From contig DBYI01000016.1 of assembly GCA_002310115.1 (NCBI GenBank), positions 36,222 through 100,221 on the forward strand: 64,000 nucleotides of DNA. Reading direction: 5' to 3'. Below are positions 32,864-40,969 of the stretch, one piece after another (position 1 is the first letter of the stretch; the number at the start of each line of letters is the position of its first letter). The position numbers and the translations under genes were made by a program. A model generated the notes under the pieces. It had not been told where the DNA came from. It ran no database searches and was given only the letters and a program-made list of their open reading frames with translations. Origin of the DNA: Ruminococcus flavefaciens (lineage in GTDB: Bacteria; Bacillota; Clostridia; Oscillospirales; Ruminococcaceae).

Positions 32864-32897
32864 TGCCCCTGAGTGTTTAAAAAAGTGCTCAGGGGCA
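32864..32897. terminator. hairpin between htrA-like and CPBP genes
   Basis: TGCCCCTGAG and CTCAGGGGCA, a perfect 10-bp stem with an A-rich loop; T-rich flanks are modest on both sides. Placed where converging transcripts meet. Confidence 0.7.
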
Positions 32898-32925
32898 TTG
32901 TGCTTATTTATATTGATAAGATATA

Positions 32926-33675
32926 TCATAATTTATCATCAGACTTACTTTTTTGGCTTAATACTATTGATAAGGAAATAATTATGATTTTTGTGAATAA
33001 ACCGATATATTCATTTCCATCACTTACGTTGATAGTAACTTGCGAGAGTGTATTGATTAATGAGTGTTCTAACACACATAACCATAGATTATTTGTATAG
33101 TTGTATACTGCTGAAAGAATAAAACAATTTGTCAATAATCCCATTATAAATGGAAATACTTGTACGACTGAAATGCTGCCATCAATATAAAAAAACAAGA
33201 AGTGCCATATTCCCCAAAACATAAAAGTAGAAAATGTTGCAGCCAAATACGGAACTTTCTTTTCAATGAAAGGTTGGAATGTATATCGCCATCCTATTTC
33301 TTCAATTCCGCCGAAAGCTATTGATTTTACAAATATAAATAAAAAAGAAATAATAGTTATTTTTATAGAACCGTTTATAAATGTATCAGAAAAATCTAAG
33401 ATAATGAATAAAATGACAAGGACATAAGATTTTAACTCAGCTTTGAAGCTAAAAAAATCTTTAATTATCATTTTTATGGTCTTGTTACCATACCTTATCT
33501 GAAAAAAACATCCCCAAATGGCAGATGAAACTCCTCCTGCTATGATCAATATAATGCCTAATACAGATTTATAACCACATACATGGCCACTGCTTTTCAG
33601 TATTAATGTAATTAGACTTACAAGAATGATCTGGGCAAATGTAGGACAAAGATACTGAAGTATTTTCTTATCCAT
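32926..33675 (-). CDS. CPBP-family intramembrane metalloprotease
   Basis: About 249 residues with seven to eight membrane helices. The Abi/CPBP (Rce1-like) motifs are present: EEIGWRYTF, FWGIWHFLF and EHSLINT, giving the paired Glu and His residues of the proposed metal site. Family members act in prenyl-protein-like processing, bacteriocin self-immunity or membrane-protein cleavage; the substrate here is unknown and no bacteriocin gene is seen nearby. ATG at 33675 follows AGGAG; an in-frame start at 33711 has none. Its codon use is more A/T-rich than its neighbours. Confidence 0.88.
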   Translation of the reverse strand: MDKKILQYLCPTFAQIILVSLITLILKSSGHVCGYKSVLGIILIIAGGVSSAIWGCFFQIRYGNKTIKMIIKDFFSFKAELKSYVLVILFIILDFSDTFINGSIKITIISFLFIFVKSIAFGGIEEIGWRYTFQPFIEKKVPYLAATFSTFMFWGIWHFLFFYIDGSISVVQVFPFIMGLLTNCFILSAVYNYTNNLWLCVLEHSLINTLSQVTINVSDGNEYIGLFTKIIIISLSIVLSQKSKSDDKL

Positions 33676-33745
33676 ATTTCTCCTAAATATTCTGATTTTT
33701 GTTAGTAACAATTATAGCACAGTTTTGAAATTCAATCAATATAAA

Positions 33746-33786
33746 TGCCATAGTATTTCTGAATCTATATCAGAAATACTATGGCA
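33746..33786. repeat. perfect 17-bp inverted repeat
   Basis: TGCCATAGTATTTCTGA, a 7-base loop, and the exact complement. It lies between the symporter end and the CPBP start, both on minus. It has only a weak T-rich tail on minus, so it may be the symporter terminator or a small mobile or regulatory hairpin. Confidence 0.75.
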
Positions 33787-33844
33787 CAATAATTCTTTAT
33801 TAGTATCGACCTTATGTTTGAATGAATAATTTTATATTCATTCA

Positions 33845-35431
33845 TTATTTACTTGATGTAAGACTGTTAAAGGCGTTATCAACGATCTTTTGGTCTGGTG
33901 CTTTTGTGAATGAGCTTACGATAGGAACTATAATAAGAGAAATTAACATAGCAAATGCACCTGCATTGATAGGCGATAACAATGAAAGTGGACAGTTAAG
34001 ATCAATTACTGCTTTTTTGATGCCACTGAAAGCTTCAATATTAAGGCTGAATAGAAGCATATGTATAACACTTATGCCAACGCCTGTAATAAAACTTGTC
34101 CAACATGCTGCTTTTGATACTTTCTTCATGAAAAGACCATAAAGGAAAGGTCCGAGAAATGCGCCTGAGAGAGCTCCCCATGAGTACGACATAAGAGTTG
34201 AGATTGATGCATTCTTATTGCAGGCTATAATTACTGAGATAATTAAGAATACTGCGATAAATATTCTCATGAATAGTACTTGGTGTTTATCATCGAAGTT
34301 CTTTATACGTGGCTTGATAAGATCATTAGTAAGTGTTGAGCTTGATGTGAGAACAAGTGACGAAAGAGTGGAGAGCGAAGCTGAAAGAACCAGCACTACA
34401 ACAAGTCCAATAAGGATATTAGGCAGTGCCTGATGCAGGAGGGCTGGAACCATAGTGTCGTAAACGGGTTTGCCGTTTACTTCATCTATGTGAGTCTTGT
34501 CAAGGTCCCCTCCAAGTGTACAGTAAAGTCTTACGAAACCGCCCATGAAGTATGAACCGCCTGCAACAACGATAGCAAAGAATGTTGAAATAATAGCACC
34601 TTTTTTGATGGCTTGTTCATCCTTAATAGCGTAAAATTTTTGAACCATCTGAGGAAGACCCCATGTACCCAGAGATGTAAGAATAACAACTCCAAGGAGA
34701 TTTATTGGATCAGGTCCGAAGAGAGAACCAAGAGAACCAACGGGTGTTTTGCTATCAGATATGTTGTTTAGAGCATCGATAGCAGCAGAAAGCCCGTCTT
34801 TTTTCTGAACTGTAAGAGCAACAACTGTTCCGATACCAATAAGCATGATGATTCCCTGGAAGAAATCATTGAGAGCTGTAGCCTTATATCCTCCGAGAGT
34901 TACATAAATAGCAGAAAGAACAGCCATAGCGATAATTATATAAGTTGCACCGTTATCACCGAGATCAAATACCATTCCGAATAGACGAGATAATCCATTA
35001 TAAACTGAAGCAGTATAAGGGATAAGGAATATGAAAACGATGAGTGCTGACATTGTTTTGAGAGATTTGGAGTCAAACCTATTCTCGAAGAATTCAGGCA
35101 TTGTTTTTGCTCCAAGGTGATTTGTCATAATACGGGTTCTCTTACCTATAAGAAAGAATGGGATAAGACTTCCAATAATAGCATTACCTAAGCCTATCCA
35201 TGCTGCAGAAGCACCGTACATCCAACCGAATTGTCCTGCATAGCCGATGAAAACAACAGCTGAGAAGTAAGTAGTACCGTATGAGAAAGCTGTGAGCCAT
35301 GAGCCTACACTTCTTCCACCGAGCATAAAGTCTTCGGATGATTTGGTTTTCCTAGACATATAAATGCCTATACCTACCATTATTATAACGTAAATGGCAA
35401 GTATGACAAATGTTGCGGTTTTTGAGTCCAT
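33845..35431 (-). CDS. sodium:solute symporter family protein
   Basis: 528 residues, about 13 membrane helices, with SSS-family features: KTKSSEDFMLGGRSVGSW, TYFSAVVFIGYAGQFGW, and GGYKATALNDFFQGIIM. The family takes up organic acids, sugars, amino acids or nucleosides with sodium; the substrate cannot be named. A sodium-driven importer fits with the sodium-type V-ATPase signature in this window. Its promoter (minus strand) is TTGACA-17-TATAAT at 35518-35546. Confidence 0.92.
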   Translation of the reverse strand: MDSKTATFVILAIYVIIMVGIGIYMSRKTKSSEDFMLGGRSVGSWLTAFSYGTTYFSAVVFIGYAGQFGWMYGASAAWIGLGNAIIGSLIPFFLIGKRTRIMTNHLGAKTMPEFFENRFDSKSLKTMSALIVFIFLIPYTASVYNGLSRLFGMVFDLGDNGATYIIIAMAVLSAIYVTLGGYKATALNDFFQGIIMLIGIGTVVALTVQKKDGLSAAIDALNNISDSKTPVGSLGSLFGPDPINLLGVVILTSLGTWGLPQMVQKFYAIKDEQAIKKGAIISTFFAIVVAGGSYFMGGFVRLYCTLGGDLDKTHIDEVNGKPVYDTMVPALLHQALPNILIGLVVVLVLSASLSTLSSLVLTSSSTLTNDLIKPRIKNFDDKHQVLFMRIFIAVFLIISVIIACNKNASISTLMSYSWGALSGAFLGPFLYGLFMKKVSKAACWTSFITGVGISVIHMLLFSLNIEAFSGIKKAVIDLNCPLSLLSPINAGAFAMLISLIIVPIVSSFTKAPDQKIVDNAFNSLTSSK

Positions 35432-35517
35432 TAATATCGCGACCTTTCTTTTACTTCACAGTATTTATGTTATAACCTCTGTAAAGCTTTAAATGAATAA
35501 AGTGATTGCCGAGTAAT

Positions 35518-35546
35518 ATTATACTATATTATTATAACAATGTCAA
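35518..35546 (-). promoter_or_regulatory. symporter promoter
   Basis: On the minus strand TTGACA (complement of 35541-35546), 17 bases, TATAAT (complement of 35518-35523). Confidence 0.85.
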
Positions 35547-35599
35547 TATCCTTTTTTTATAAATTGCTTAAAAATGAATAGCTGAATAATATCGGTAAA

Positions 35600-35633
35600 A
35601 AATAAAAACTCGGTTCAAAAGTATTGAACCGAG
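35600..35633 (-). terminator. terminator of the tRNA pair
   Basis: CTCGGTTCAA (35609-35618) and TTGAACCGAG (35624-35633), followed on minus by TTTTTATTTTTT. Confidence 0.9.
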
Positions 35634-35648
35634 AATAATTGAATGTAG

Positions 35649-35732
35649 TGCCGCTGACCGGACTTGAACCGGTACGATATTGCTACCGAGGGATTTTAAG
35701 TCCCTTGTGTCTGCCAATTCCACCACAGCGGC
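35649..35732 (-). tRNA. tRNA-Leu (TAA)
   Basis: An 84-nt type II tRNA with long variable arm. Acceptor arms GCCGCTG / CAGCGGC, anticodon loop CTTAAAA giving anticodon TAA, and GGTTCAAGTCC T-arm. CCA is not encoded (GCA-CTA follows the acceptor). Confidence 0.97.
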
Positions 35733-35772
35733 AAGGAAAAACGGAATACCGAAATGACAGTATACCGTCATT

Positions 35773-35849
35773 TGGTCGAGGTGACAGGATTTGAACCTGC
35801 GGCCCCTACGTCCCGAACGTAGTACTCTACCAAACTGAGCCACACCTCG
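35773..35849 (-). tRNA. tRNA-Pro (CGG)
   Basis: Acceptor arms CGAGGTG / CACCTCG, anticodon stem CTACG / CGTAG around TTCGGGA, giving CGG, and GGTTCAAATCC T-arm. Here the CCA end is encoded (35773-35775), unlike the neighbouring tRNA-Leu. Confidence 0.97.
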
Positions 35850-35860
35850 ACAATAATAAT

Positions 35861-35889
35861 ATTATACTACAATCGATAATTAATGTCAA
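35861..35889 (-). promoter_or_regulatory. tRNA-Pro/tRNA-Leu promoter
   Basis: On the minus strand TTGACA (complement of 35884-35889), 17 bases, TATAAT (complement of 35861-35866). Confidence 0.88.
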
Positions 35890-35929
35890 GAGTAAATATT
35901 TTTTATAATATTATTTTTATTTTTTTACT

Positions 35930-35961
35930 ATATTAAAAGAGCAGCCGAGAAGGCTGCTCTT
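35930..35961 (-). terminator. terminator of the clostripain-like gene
   Basis: AAGAGCAGCC and GGCTGCTCTT with a 4-5 base loop; on minus it is followed by TTTAATA. Confidence 0.85.
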
Positions 35962-35970
35962 ATGAAATAA

Positions 35971-38349
35971 TTACTTTACAATTATAGGTTCAGACCAGTA
36001 ATTCTGATTGTATATATCAGAGAAACGATAAAGAAGACGGCATTCGCCTGTTCCTACGTCAGTATTGCTGATAGTCATATTATCTGTAACTGTTACTTTA
36101 TCACCGATGAGGTAGCTGTCCTGATACTCCATGTCATATGTATAGTAATCACATATAAATTCGAGAGTATCACCGTTTTTGATTTCTGTGAGATTTTTGG
36201 CTACAGCATCTGTTTCACCGTTGATGTAATCAGTGGAAGCTCCTGTTATAACTCCGTTATCATCATTTGTGAACTGGATTATTAGATTAACTCTTTCACC
36301 ATTGAGAAAAGCGGGCACGTAACCTGTGATAATTACATCATTTCCGCTCTTTATTGTATCAGTGTGGTAGTAAGCAACAACATTACCATTTATAGATAGC
36401 CAGTTCTTTTCGGTATCAGCAACAAGGTCACCGTTTTCGTCGAATGAGTATACATTGTCAAGACCAAGATCGATATATCCTGAACCGTCGTCGTAGAACA
36501 TATTTAGGTCGAGCTTGTGTACCATTTCCCATTGTGATTCAGGGAGCTTCATTGTATATATACCGTTGCTCTTTTCCCAAATAAGGTTAGATGTGTCAAA
36601 GTAGTGGGTTGAAAGGTATTCCGCTGTATCACTGACATCTGTGTCCTGCATAAAGTCAGTATTTGAATCATCAAGTCCTTCGATGCTTCTTCCGCCTCCA
36701 AGGAAACTTGTTAGAAGTGAGCCTATCATATCTGCGTTACCTGACGAGCCTGATGAAGCTCCTCCACCAAAGAGAGAAGTCAAAACTGAGCCTGTACCAC
36801 CAGCAGCAATCTGACCGCCTGTCTCAACCTTTGCAAACTGTTTTATGCACTTTGAATACTCAGAGTCCATACCGATTTGTGAGTATGTGCTGCAAGCTTT
36901 GTCTACATATGAAGCACGCTGATATGGGAAGTAGATGGATACTCCGTATGCGTTTGTCATATTTGAGGAGGTTCGGTTGTATTTAATAGCGTTTTTCAGT
37001 GCTGAAGCAAGATCTTTAGCTTCGGCAGTTCCGATATTTTCTGCAAGATTTACTAGATCAACCTGGTCTATGCGAGTGCTTTCTGCAAATTCACGTGTTG
37101 CATATCTTGCGTTTGATATGTCCTTATAATCATCCTTAGCAATTTTTTCGCTGATAGACTTCGAGAACGCAGATAAGCTCTTAGGAACTGTATTTGAAAA
37201 CTCTGCAAGGTCGATAACAGAAAGAGTTGTTTTTTGACCTCTGCACTTCTTTGCACATTCAGTTACGAAATCGTCAACGATATTCTTACCAATGTCAAGG
37301 GTAGGAGTCGAAGTGTTACTTCCAATCTTAGAAAGCCAGTTTGTATAGTACCAGCCGATACCAGGTTCTGTCTCTTCAGAAGCAATTAAGTAGTCAGCAT
37401 GGTCATTGAGCATTAGAGCAGTTTCGGCAGTTGCCATAAGGCAAGCATCAAAGCCGATAAAATCGAATTTTACGCCGCCAGCTTTAAGAGCTTCGTTAAC
37501 TCCTGCAAGAGTCATAGAGCCACTGTTCTTATTCTTCTCATCATAACCGTAGCCAGTTACTGATCCGCCGCCGTGATCCCAAAGAATGAGTTCATTTCTG
37601 TTTGCAGGGAAATTTTTTGAGCAGAATTGAATGAATGAAGCGAGATTGCTCGGATCAGTCATCGGCTTGTTGCCTGCGTCATCTACCAGTCTTCCGAGCT
37701 TTCCATCCTTTATCTGATAGATCTGATTTTTCTTTGTGCTTATGTCGCTTATCTTCCACTGCGAGCAACCACCAGTGAAAATGACAACATTTACATTATC
37801 ACCGAATTTTGCACTAGCCATTTCTTGCATATCAGAAGAAGCCATACCGTATTTGGATTCAAGATCTGTTCCACACATGTAAATCATGAGAGTAACAATG
37901 TCCTCACCGTTACCCTTGATAACTGTACGCTTTTCACGTGAGCCTGTTGCAACAGATGTATCTACCGTGCTGTCGCTTGTTTCGCTTCCGACAGCTGTAT
38001 CTGCGGGGCTGAAATCAAATCCAGCAGGAGCCGAACCACCTGTAAATGAGCCTAATAGATCACCAAGGTTTCCTCCGCCGAGGCCGCCACCATTTCCTCC
38101 GTTGCCACCGCTTGCACCACCGCTCATGAGCTTAAAGATAAAGAAACCGATAATAAGAAGTGTGATAAGTCCACCACCGCCTGCAGCTGCTCTTTTAGCG
38201 CCACCGCCGCTGCCGCCAGTAGGACCACCTGAATAACTGCCAGAGCCGACAGGACCTGTGCCTAGACCGTCGCCTCTTCTATGTGCTCCATTGCCGCCTG
38301 ATGTGACGTTTTTTCGTCTGCCCTGCGGTCTGTTCTGATTAGGATCCAT
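35971..38349 (-). CDS. clostripain-like cysteine protease (C11), membrane anchored
   Basis: About 792 residues. A Gly/Arg/Asn-rich N-terminal segment (about 60 residues) precedes one membrane helix (LITLLIIGFFIFKLM), a Gly-rich linker, the C11 protease domain and a C-terminal beta-rich domain. Catalytic His is in LILWDHGGG and Cys in IGFDACLMA. The protease and C-terminal parts are separated by a Gly/Ser linker with near-repeats (LTSLFGGG and LTSFLGGG). Family proteases cleave after Arg or Lys. ATG at 38349 follows CGGAGG; an in-frame start 162 bases upstream covers promoter DNA. Confidence 0.93.
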   Translation of the reverse strand: MDPNQNRPQGRRKNVTSGGNGAHRRGDGLGTGPVGSGSYSGGPTGGSGGGAKRAAAGGGGLITLLIIGFFIFKLMSGGASGGNGGNGGGLGGGNLGDLLGSFTGGSAPAGFDFSPADTAVGSETSDSTVDTSVATGSREKRTVIKGNGEDIVTLMIYMCGTDLESKYGMASSDMQEMASAKFGDNVNVVIFTGGCSQWKISDISTKKNQIYQIKDGKLGRLVDDAGNKPMTDPSNLASFIQFCSKNFPANRNELILWDHGGGSVTGYGYDEKNKNSGSMTLAGVNEALKAGGVKFDFIGFDACLMATAETALMLNDHADYLIASEETEPGIGWYYTNWLSKIGSNTSTPTLDIGKNIVDDFVTECAKKCRGQKTTLSVIDLAEFSNTVPKSLSAFSKSISEKIAKDDYKDISNARYATREFAESTRIDQVDLVNLAENIGTAEAKDLASALKNAIKYNRTSSNMTNAYGVSIYFPYQRASYVDKACSTYSQIGMDSEYSKCIKQFAKVETGGQIAAGGTGSVLTSLFGGGASSGSSGNADMIGSLLTSFLGGGRSIEGLDDSNTDFMQDTDVSDTAEYLSTHYFDTSNLIWEKSNGIYTMKLPESQWEMVHKLDLNMFYDDGSGYIDLGLDNVYSFDENGDLVADTEKNWLSINGNVVAYYHTDTIKSGNDVIITGYVPAFLNGERVNLIIQFTNDDNGVITGASTDYINGETDAVAKNLTEIKNGDTLEFICDYYTYDMEYQDSYLIGDKVTVTDNMTISNTDVGTGECRLLYRFSDIYNQNYWSEPIIVK

Positions 38350-38376
38350 ATTTACCTCCGTAATTAATGAATATTC

Positions 38377-38394
38377 GCAGACATGAATGTCTGC
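38377..38394 (-). promoter_or_regulatory. palindrome at the clostripain gene start site
   Basis: GCAGACAT-GA-ATGTCTGC, perfect 8-bp arms at about +4 to +21 of the minus-strand transcript, a plausible operator or 5' stem. Confidence 0.55.
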
Positions 38395-38404
38395 ATACAA
38401 ATAC

Positions 38405-38433
38405 ATTTTACACATTTTAATTAAGAATGTCAA
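38405..38433 (-). promoter_or_regulatory. clostripain gene promoter
   Basis: On the minus strand TTGACA (complement of 38428-38433), 17 bases, TAAAAT (complement of 38405-38410). Confidence 0.8.
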
Positions 38434-38577
38434 GTTAAAAGCGGTTACAAATTGTTTTTTTGTCAAAAAGCAAATATGAATAAAGCTTTGTTGTAATGTT
38501 TCAATCTTCAAATATACATATTTGTCCTCATTTATAAATGCTAATTTGTAAGATTTTCTGATTTTACGCCAAACTAT

Positions 38578-38605
38578 TTGAAATTTCGGGAAACTGTGCT
38601 ATAAT
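38578..38605 (+). promoter_or_regulatory. promoter of the cobalamin-controlled operon
   Basis: TTGAAA (38578-38583), 16 bases, TATAAT (38600-38605), start about 38612, leaving room for the riboswitch in the leader. Confidence 0.8.
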
Positions 38606-38640
38606 AATCCATGTATTCATGAATATTATAACTTAATAAG

Positions 38641-38822
38641 ATAAACGGTGCTTCTCATACATATGTATAGTGAAGTTAAAAGGGAAGCAGGTGAAAGTCC
38701 TGCGCGATCTCGTCACTGTAAGCGGAGAGCGGTATCCAAGCATATTTACAGCCACTGAGAAATTGGGAAGGCGGAATACTGCGTTACTATCTGTGAGTCA
38801 GGAAACCTGCCGTTTATCGGTA
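38641..38822 (+). promoter_or_regulatory. cobalamin riboswitch aptamer
   Basis: The conserved core is clear: AAAAGGGAAGCAGGTGAAA (from 38677), TCACTGTAAGCGG, the B12-box segment GCCACTG (38751-38757), GGGAAGGCGG and AGTCAGGAAACCTGCC (38796-38811). It senses a cobamide and switches the downstream operon off when corrinoid is plentiful. Confidence 0.96.
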
Positions 38823-38888
38823 CAGAGCGTAAGCTCGGATCACGAGGCATTGATCGTACCATAGCTCTATATGGGCTGTTTTGTCATG

Positions 38889-38918
38889 CCTTTCGCAAGT
38901 TGTGCGAAGGTTTTTTTT
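38889..38918 (+). terminator. riboswitch expression-platform terminator
   Basis: CCTTTCGCA and TGCGAAGG arms followed by eight T residues, 41 bases before the first gene. Shows that control is by premature transcription stop. Confidence 0.9.
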
Positions 38919-38958
38919 GTGTGCGACATGATGTCTCCACATAATAGGAGGAAAGAAA

Positions 38959-39996
38959 ATGAATATGAAAAGAATTATCGCAGCAGTTTCAGCTCTCACA
39001 CTTACAGCTTGTATATATTCATGCGGAAGTGAAGCTAAAGAAAGCACTACAGAAAAGGTAACTGAGGCAACAACTACTGTAGAGGTAACAACCACTGAGG
39101 AAAACACTACTGAAGTTTTAACAACAGAGGCGGAGGAAGAACAGGACGAAGAAAACTATGACACTGGAGATGCTTCTCTAGATAATGTTCGAAATCAAGA
39201 CGAAATCGGTGATAACGAGATTCTTGTGGTAAGTTTTGGTACAAGCTTTAACGATAGCCGCAGACTTACAATAGGTGCTATCGAGGATGCGGTAGAAAAG
39301 GCTTTCCCTGATTATTCAGTACGCAGAGGATTCACGGCTAATATTGTTATCGATCATGTTAACAAGCGTGATGGTATTCTTATAGATGACATCGACGCAG
39401 CGCTCAAGAGAGCAGTTGATAACAATGTAAAAAATCTCGTTGTACAGCCTACTCACCTTATGAACGGTATAGAATACGAAGAGATAACCAGTAAGGTTGC
39501 AAATTACTCTGATGCATTTGAAAAGGTAGTTATCGGTGAACCTCTTCTAACTAGCGATGATGACTTCAAGAGAGTTGAAACAGCTATAACTGACTGGACA
39601 AAGGAGTATGATGACGGAGAAACAGCTATATGTTTCATGGGACATGGTACAGAAGCAGCTTCAAATGCCGTATATCAGAAAATGCAGGATCTTCTTACTA
39701 ATGATGGTTTTAATAACTATTATGTTGGTACAGTTGAAGCTGAGCCTTCACTCGATGATGTTATTGCAAAGGTTAAAGAAGGTGGCTATAAGAAAGTTGT
39801 TCTTGAACCTTTTATGGTCGTAGCTGGAGACCACGCAAACAATGATATGGCTGGAGACGATGAGGATTCTTGGAAGTCAACTTTTGAAGCAGAGGGCTTT
39901 GAAGTTAAATGTCTTCTTAGAGGCCTTGGAGAGAATGAGGATATTAGAACACTTTATACAGAGCACACACAGAAAGCTATTGATTCGTTAAAATAA
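38959..39996 (+). CDS. CbiK-like cobaltochelatase domain on a surface lipoprotein
   Basis: 345 residues: lipoprotein signal (lipobox either LTAC or IYSC), a Thr/Glu-rich linker to about residue 65, then a complete CbiK domain. The metal-site residues known from Salmonella CbiK have counterparts in QPTHLMNG (His), GTVEAEP (Glu) and VAGDHANNDMAG (His); LVVSFGTSFNDSR opens the domain. Cytoplasmic CbiK inserts cobalt into sirohydrochlorin; an exported form exists in Desulfovibrio. Here the riboswitch and transporter neighbours suggest corrinoid or metal handling outside the cell. AGGAGG lies seven bases upstream. Confidence 0.9.
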   Translation: MNMKRIIAAVSALTLTACIYSCGSEAKESTTEKVTEATTTVEVTTTEENTTEVLTTEAEEEQDEENYDTGDASLDNVRNQDEIGDNEILVVSFGTSFNDSRRLTIGAIEDAVEKAFPDYSVRRGFTANIVIDHVNKRDGILIDDIDAALKRAVDNNVKNLVVQPTHLMNGIEYEEITSKVANYSDAFEKVVIGEPLLTSDDDFKRVETAITDWTKEYDDGETAICFMGHGTEAASNAVYQKMQDLLTNDGFNNYYVGTVEAEPSLDDVIAKVKEGGYKKVVLEPFMVVAGDHANNDMAGDDEDSWKSTFEAEGFEVKCLLRGLGENEDIRTLYTEHTQKAIDSLK

Positions 39997-40002
39997 TAAA
40001 TA

Positions 40003-40027
40003 TGCAGCCGACCATGTGTCGGCTGCT
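40003..40027 (+). repeat. intercistronic hairpin
   Basis: GCAGCCGAC-CATGT-GTCGGCTGC, perfect 9-bp arms with no T run, just before the ribosome-binding site of the next gene; a candidate mRNA processing or partial attenuation element that would make the chelatase message more abundant. Confidence 0.7.
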
Positions 40028-40045
40028 TCTATAAAAGGAGATACT

Positions 40046-40969
40046 ATGAAAAAAATTTCAATATTGACTGTTGCTGTTCTTGTTTCTACCGCTTTTTTCT
40101 CATGTTCAGATAAATCAGAGAAAAATATTTCTTCGGAAATGCAGACAACAATTGCTGAAACATCAACCGAGCCGATAACAGAAACTATAACTGAAACAGA
40201 AACTATAACCGAAAAAGTTACTGCAGCTCAGCTTGAAGTGGGCTTTGAGGGCATGAAAGCAATTTCAGTTGAGTCATTAAAAACAGGAGAATATGATATA
40301 AAAGTTGATTCAAGTTCTTCAATGTTTAAGATAACTGCCTGTAAGCTAACAATTGCAGACGGTAAAATGACTGCAAAAATGACAATGAGCGGCAGTGGTT
40401 ACGAATATCTTTACATGGGGACAGAGGGAGAAGCCGAAAATGGTGCTGAAAATGATAGAATACCAGCTGAGGTCACAGGAGATACTGTTGAGTTTACTGT
40501 TCCTGTTGAAGCTCTAGACATGGAGATTGACTGTGCAGCATTCAGTAAGCGTAAGAAGCAGTGGTACGACAGAAAGCTTGTATTCCGTGCAGATTCACTT
40601 CCGAAAGAAGCATTTTCTGATGATATGTTTGTAACTGTTGACTCACTTGCTATTCAGGATGGTGAATATAGGGTTGATGTAAAGCTTGAGGGTGGATCAG
40701 GAAAGGCTACGGTTCAGTCACCTGCAAAGCTTGTAATTAGAGAAGGAAAGGCTTTTGCAGAAATCATTTGGAGTAGTAACAAATACGATTATATGATAGT
40801 TAACGGCGAAAAGATAATGCCTGTAAGTGTGGATGAGTTCTCTGTATTTGAAATCCCTGTTGATGGTTTCGACTACAAAATGATTGTTTCGGCTGATACA
40901 ACTGCTATGAGTACTCCACATGAAATAGAGTATACTCTTTTCTTTGATTCATCGACTATAGTCAGTTAA
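40046..40969 (+). CDS. lipoprotein with two related beta-sandwich-like repeats
   Basis: 307 residues with lipobox FFSC, a Thr/Glu linker (TETITETETITEK) and two similar domains, about residues 65-185 and 190-300. Both show G-E/Y-Y-x-I/V-x-V near the start, a LxIxxGKM/AxAxI/M strand pair, then a Tyr-rich YxYLYMG or YDYMIVNG segment. The pattern resembles NEAT-type ligand-binding sandwiches, a resemblance only. Between a CbiK-like lipoprotein and a BtuF-like protein it is a candidate surface corrinoid- or tetrapyrrole-binding protein. Start chosen by AAAGGAG five bases upstream. Confidence 0.75.
   Translation: MKKISILTVAVLVSTAFFSCSDKSEKNISSEMQTTIAETSTEPITETITETETITEKVTAAQLEVGFEGMKAISVESLKTGEYDIKVDSSSSMFKITACKLTIADGKMTAKMTMSGSGYEYLYMGTEGEAENGAENDRIPAEVTGDTVEFTVPVEALDMEIDCAAFSKRKKQWYDRKLVFRADSLPKEAFSDDMFVTVDSLAIQDGEYRVDVKLEGGSGKATVQSPAKLVIREGKAFAEIIWSSNKYDYMIVNGEKIMPVSVDEFSVFEIPVDGFDYKMIVSADTTAMSTPHEIEYTLFFDSSTIVS

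Noticed and set aside
32926..33675. CPBP protease as part of a bacteriocin immunity locus
   Set aside because: No double-Gly precursor, modification enzyme or peptide exporter is found near it.
37886..38236. Pro-rich plus-strand frame opposite the clostripain gene
   Set aside because: It is the complement of Gly-rich codons (GGN read as NCC) in the real gene.
38670..38864. Open frame across the cobalamin riboswitch
   Set aside because: It is a by-product of the conserved aptamer sequence; the structure and downstream terminator explain the region.
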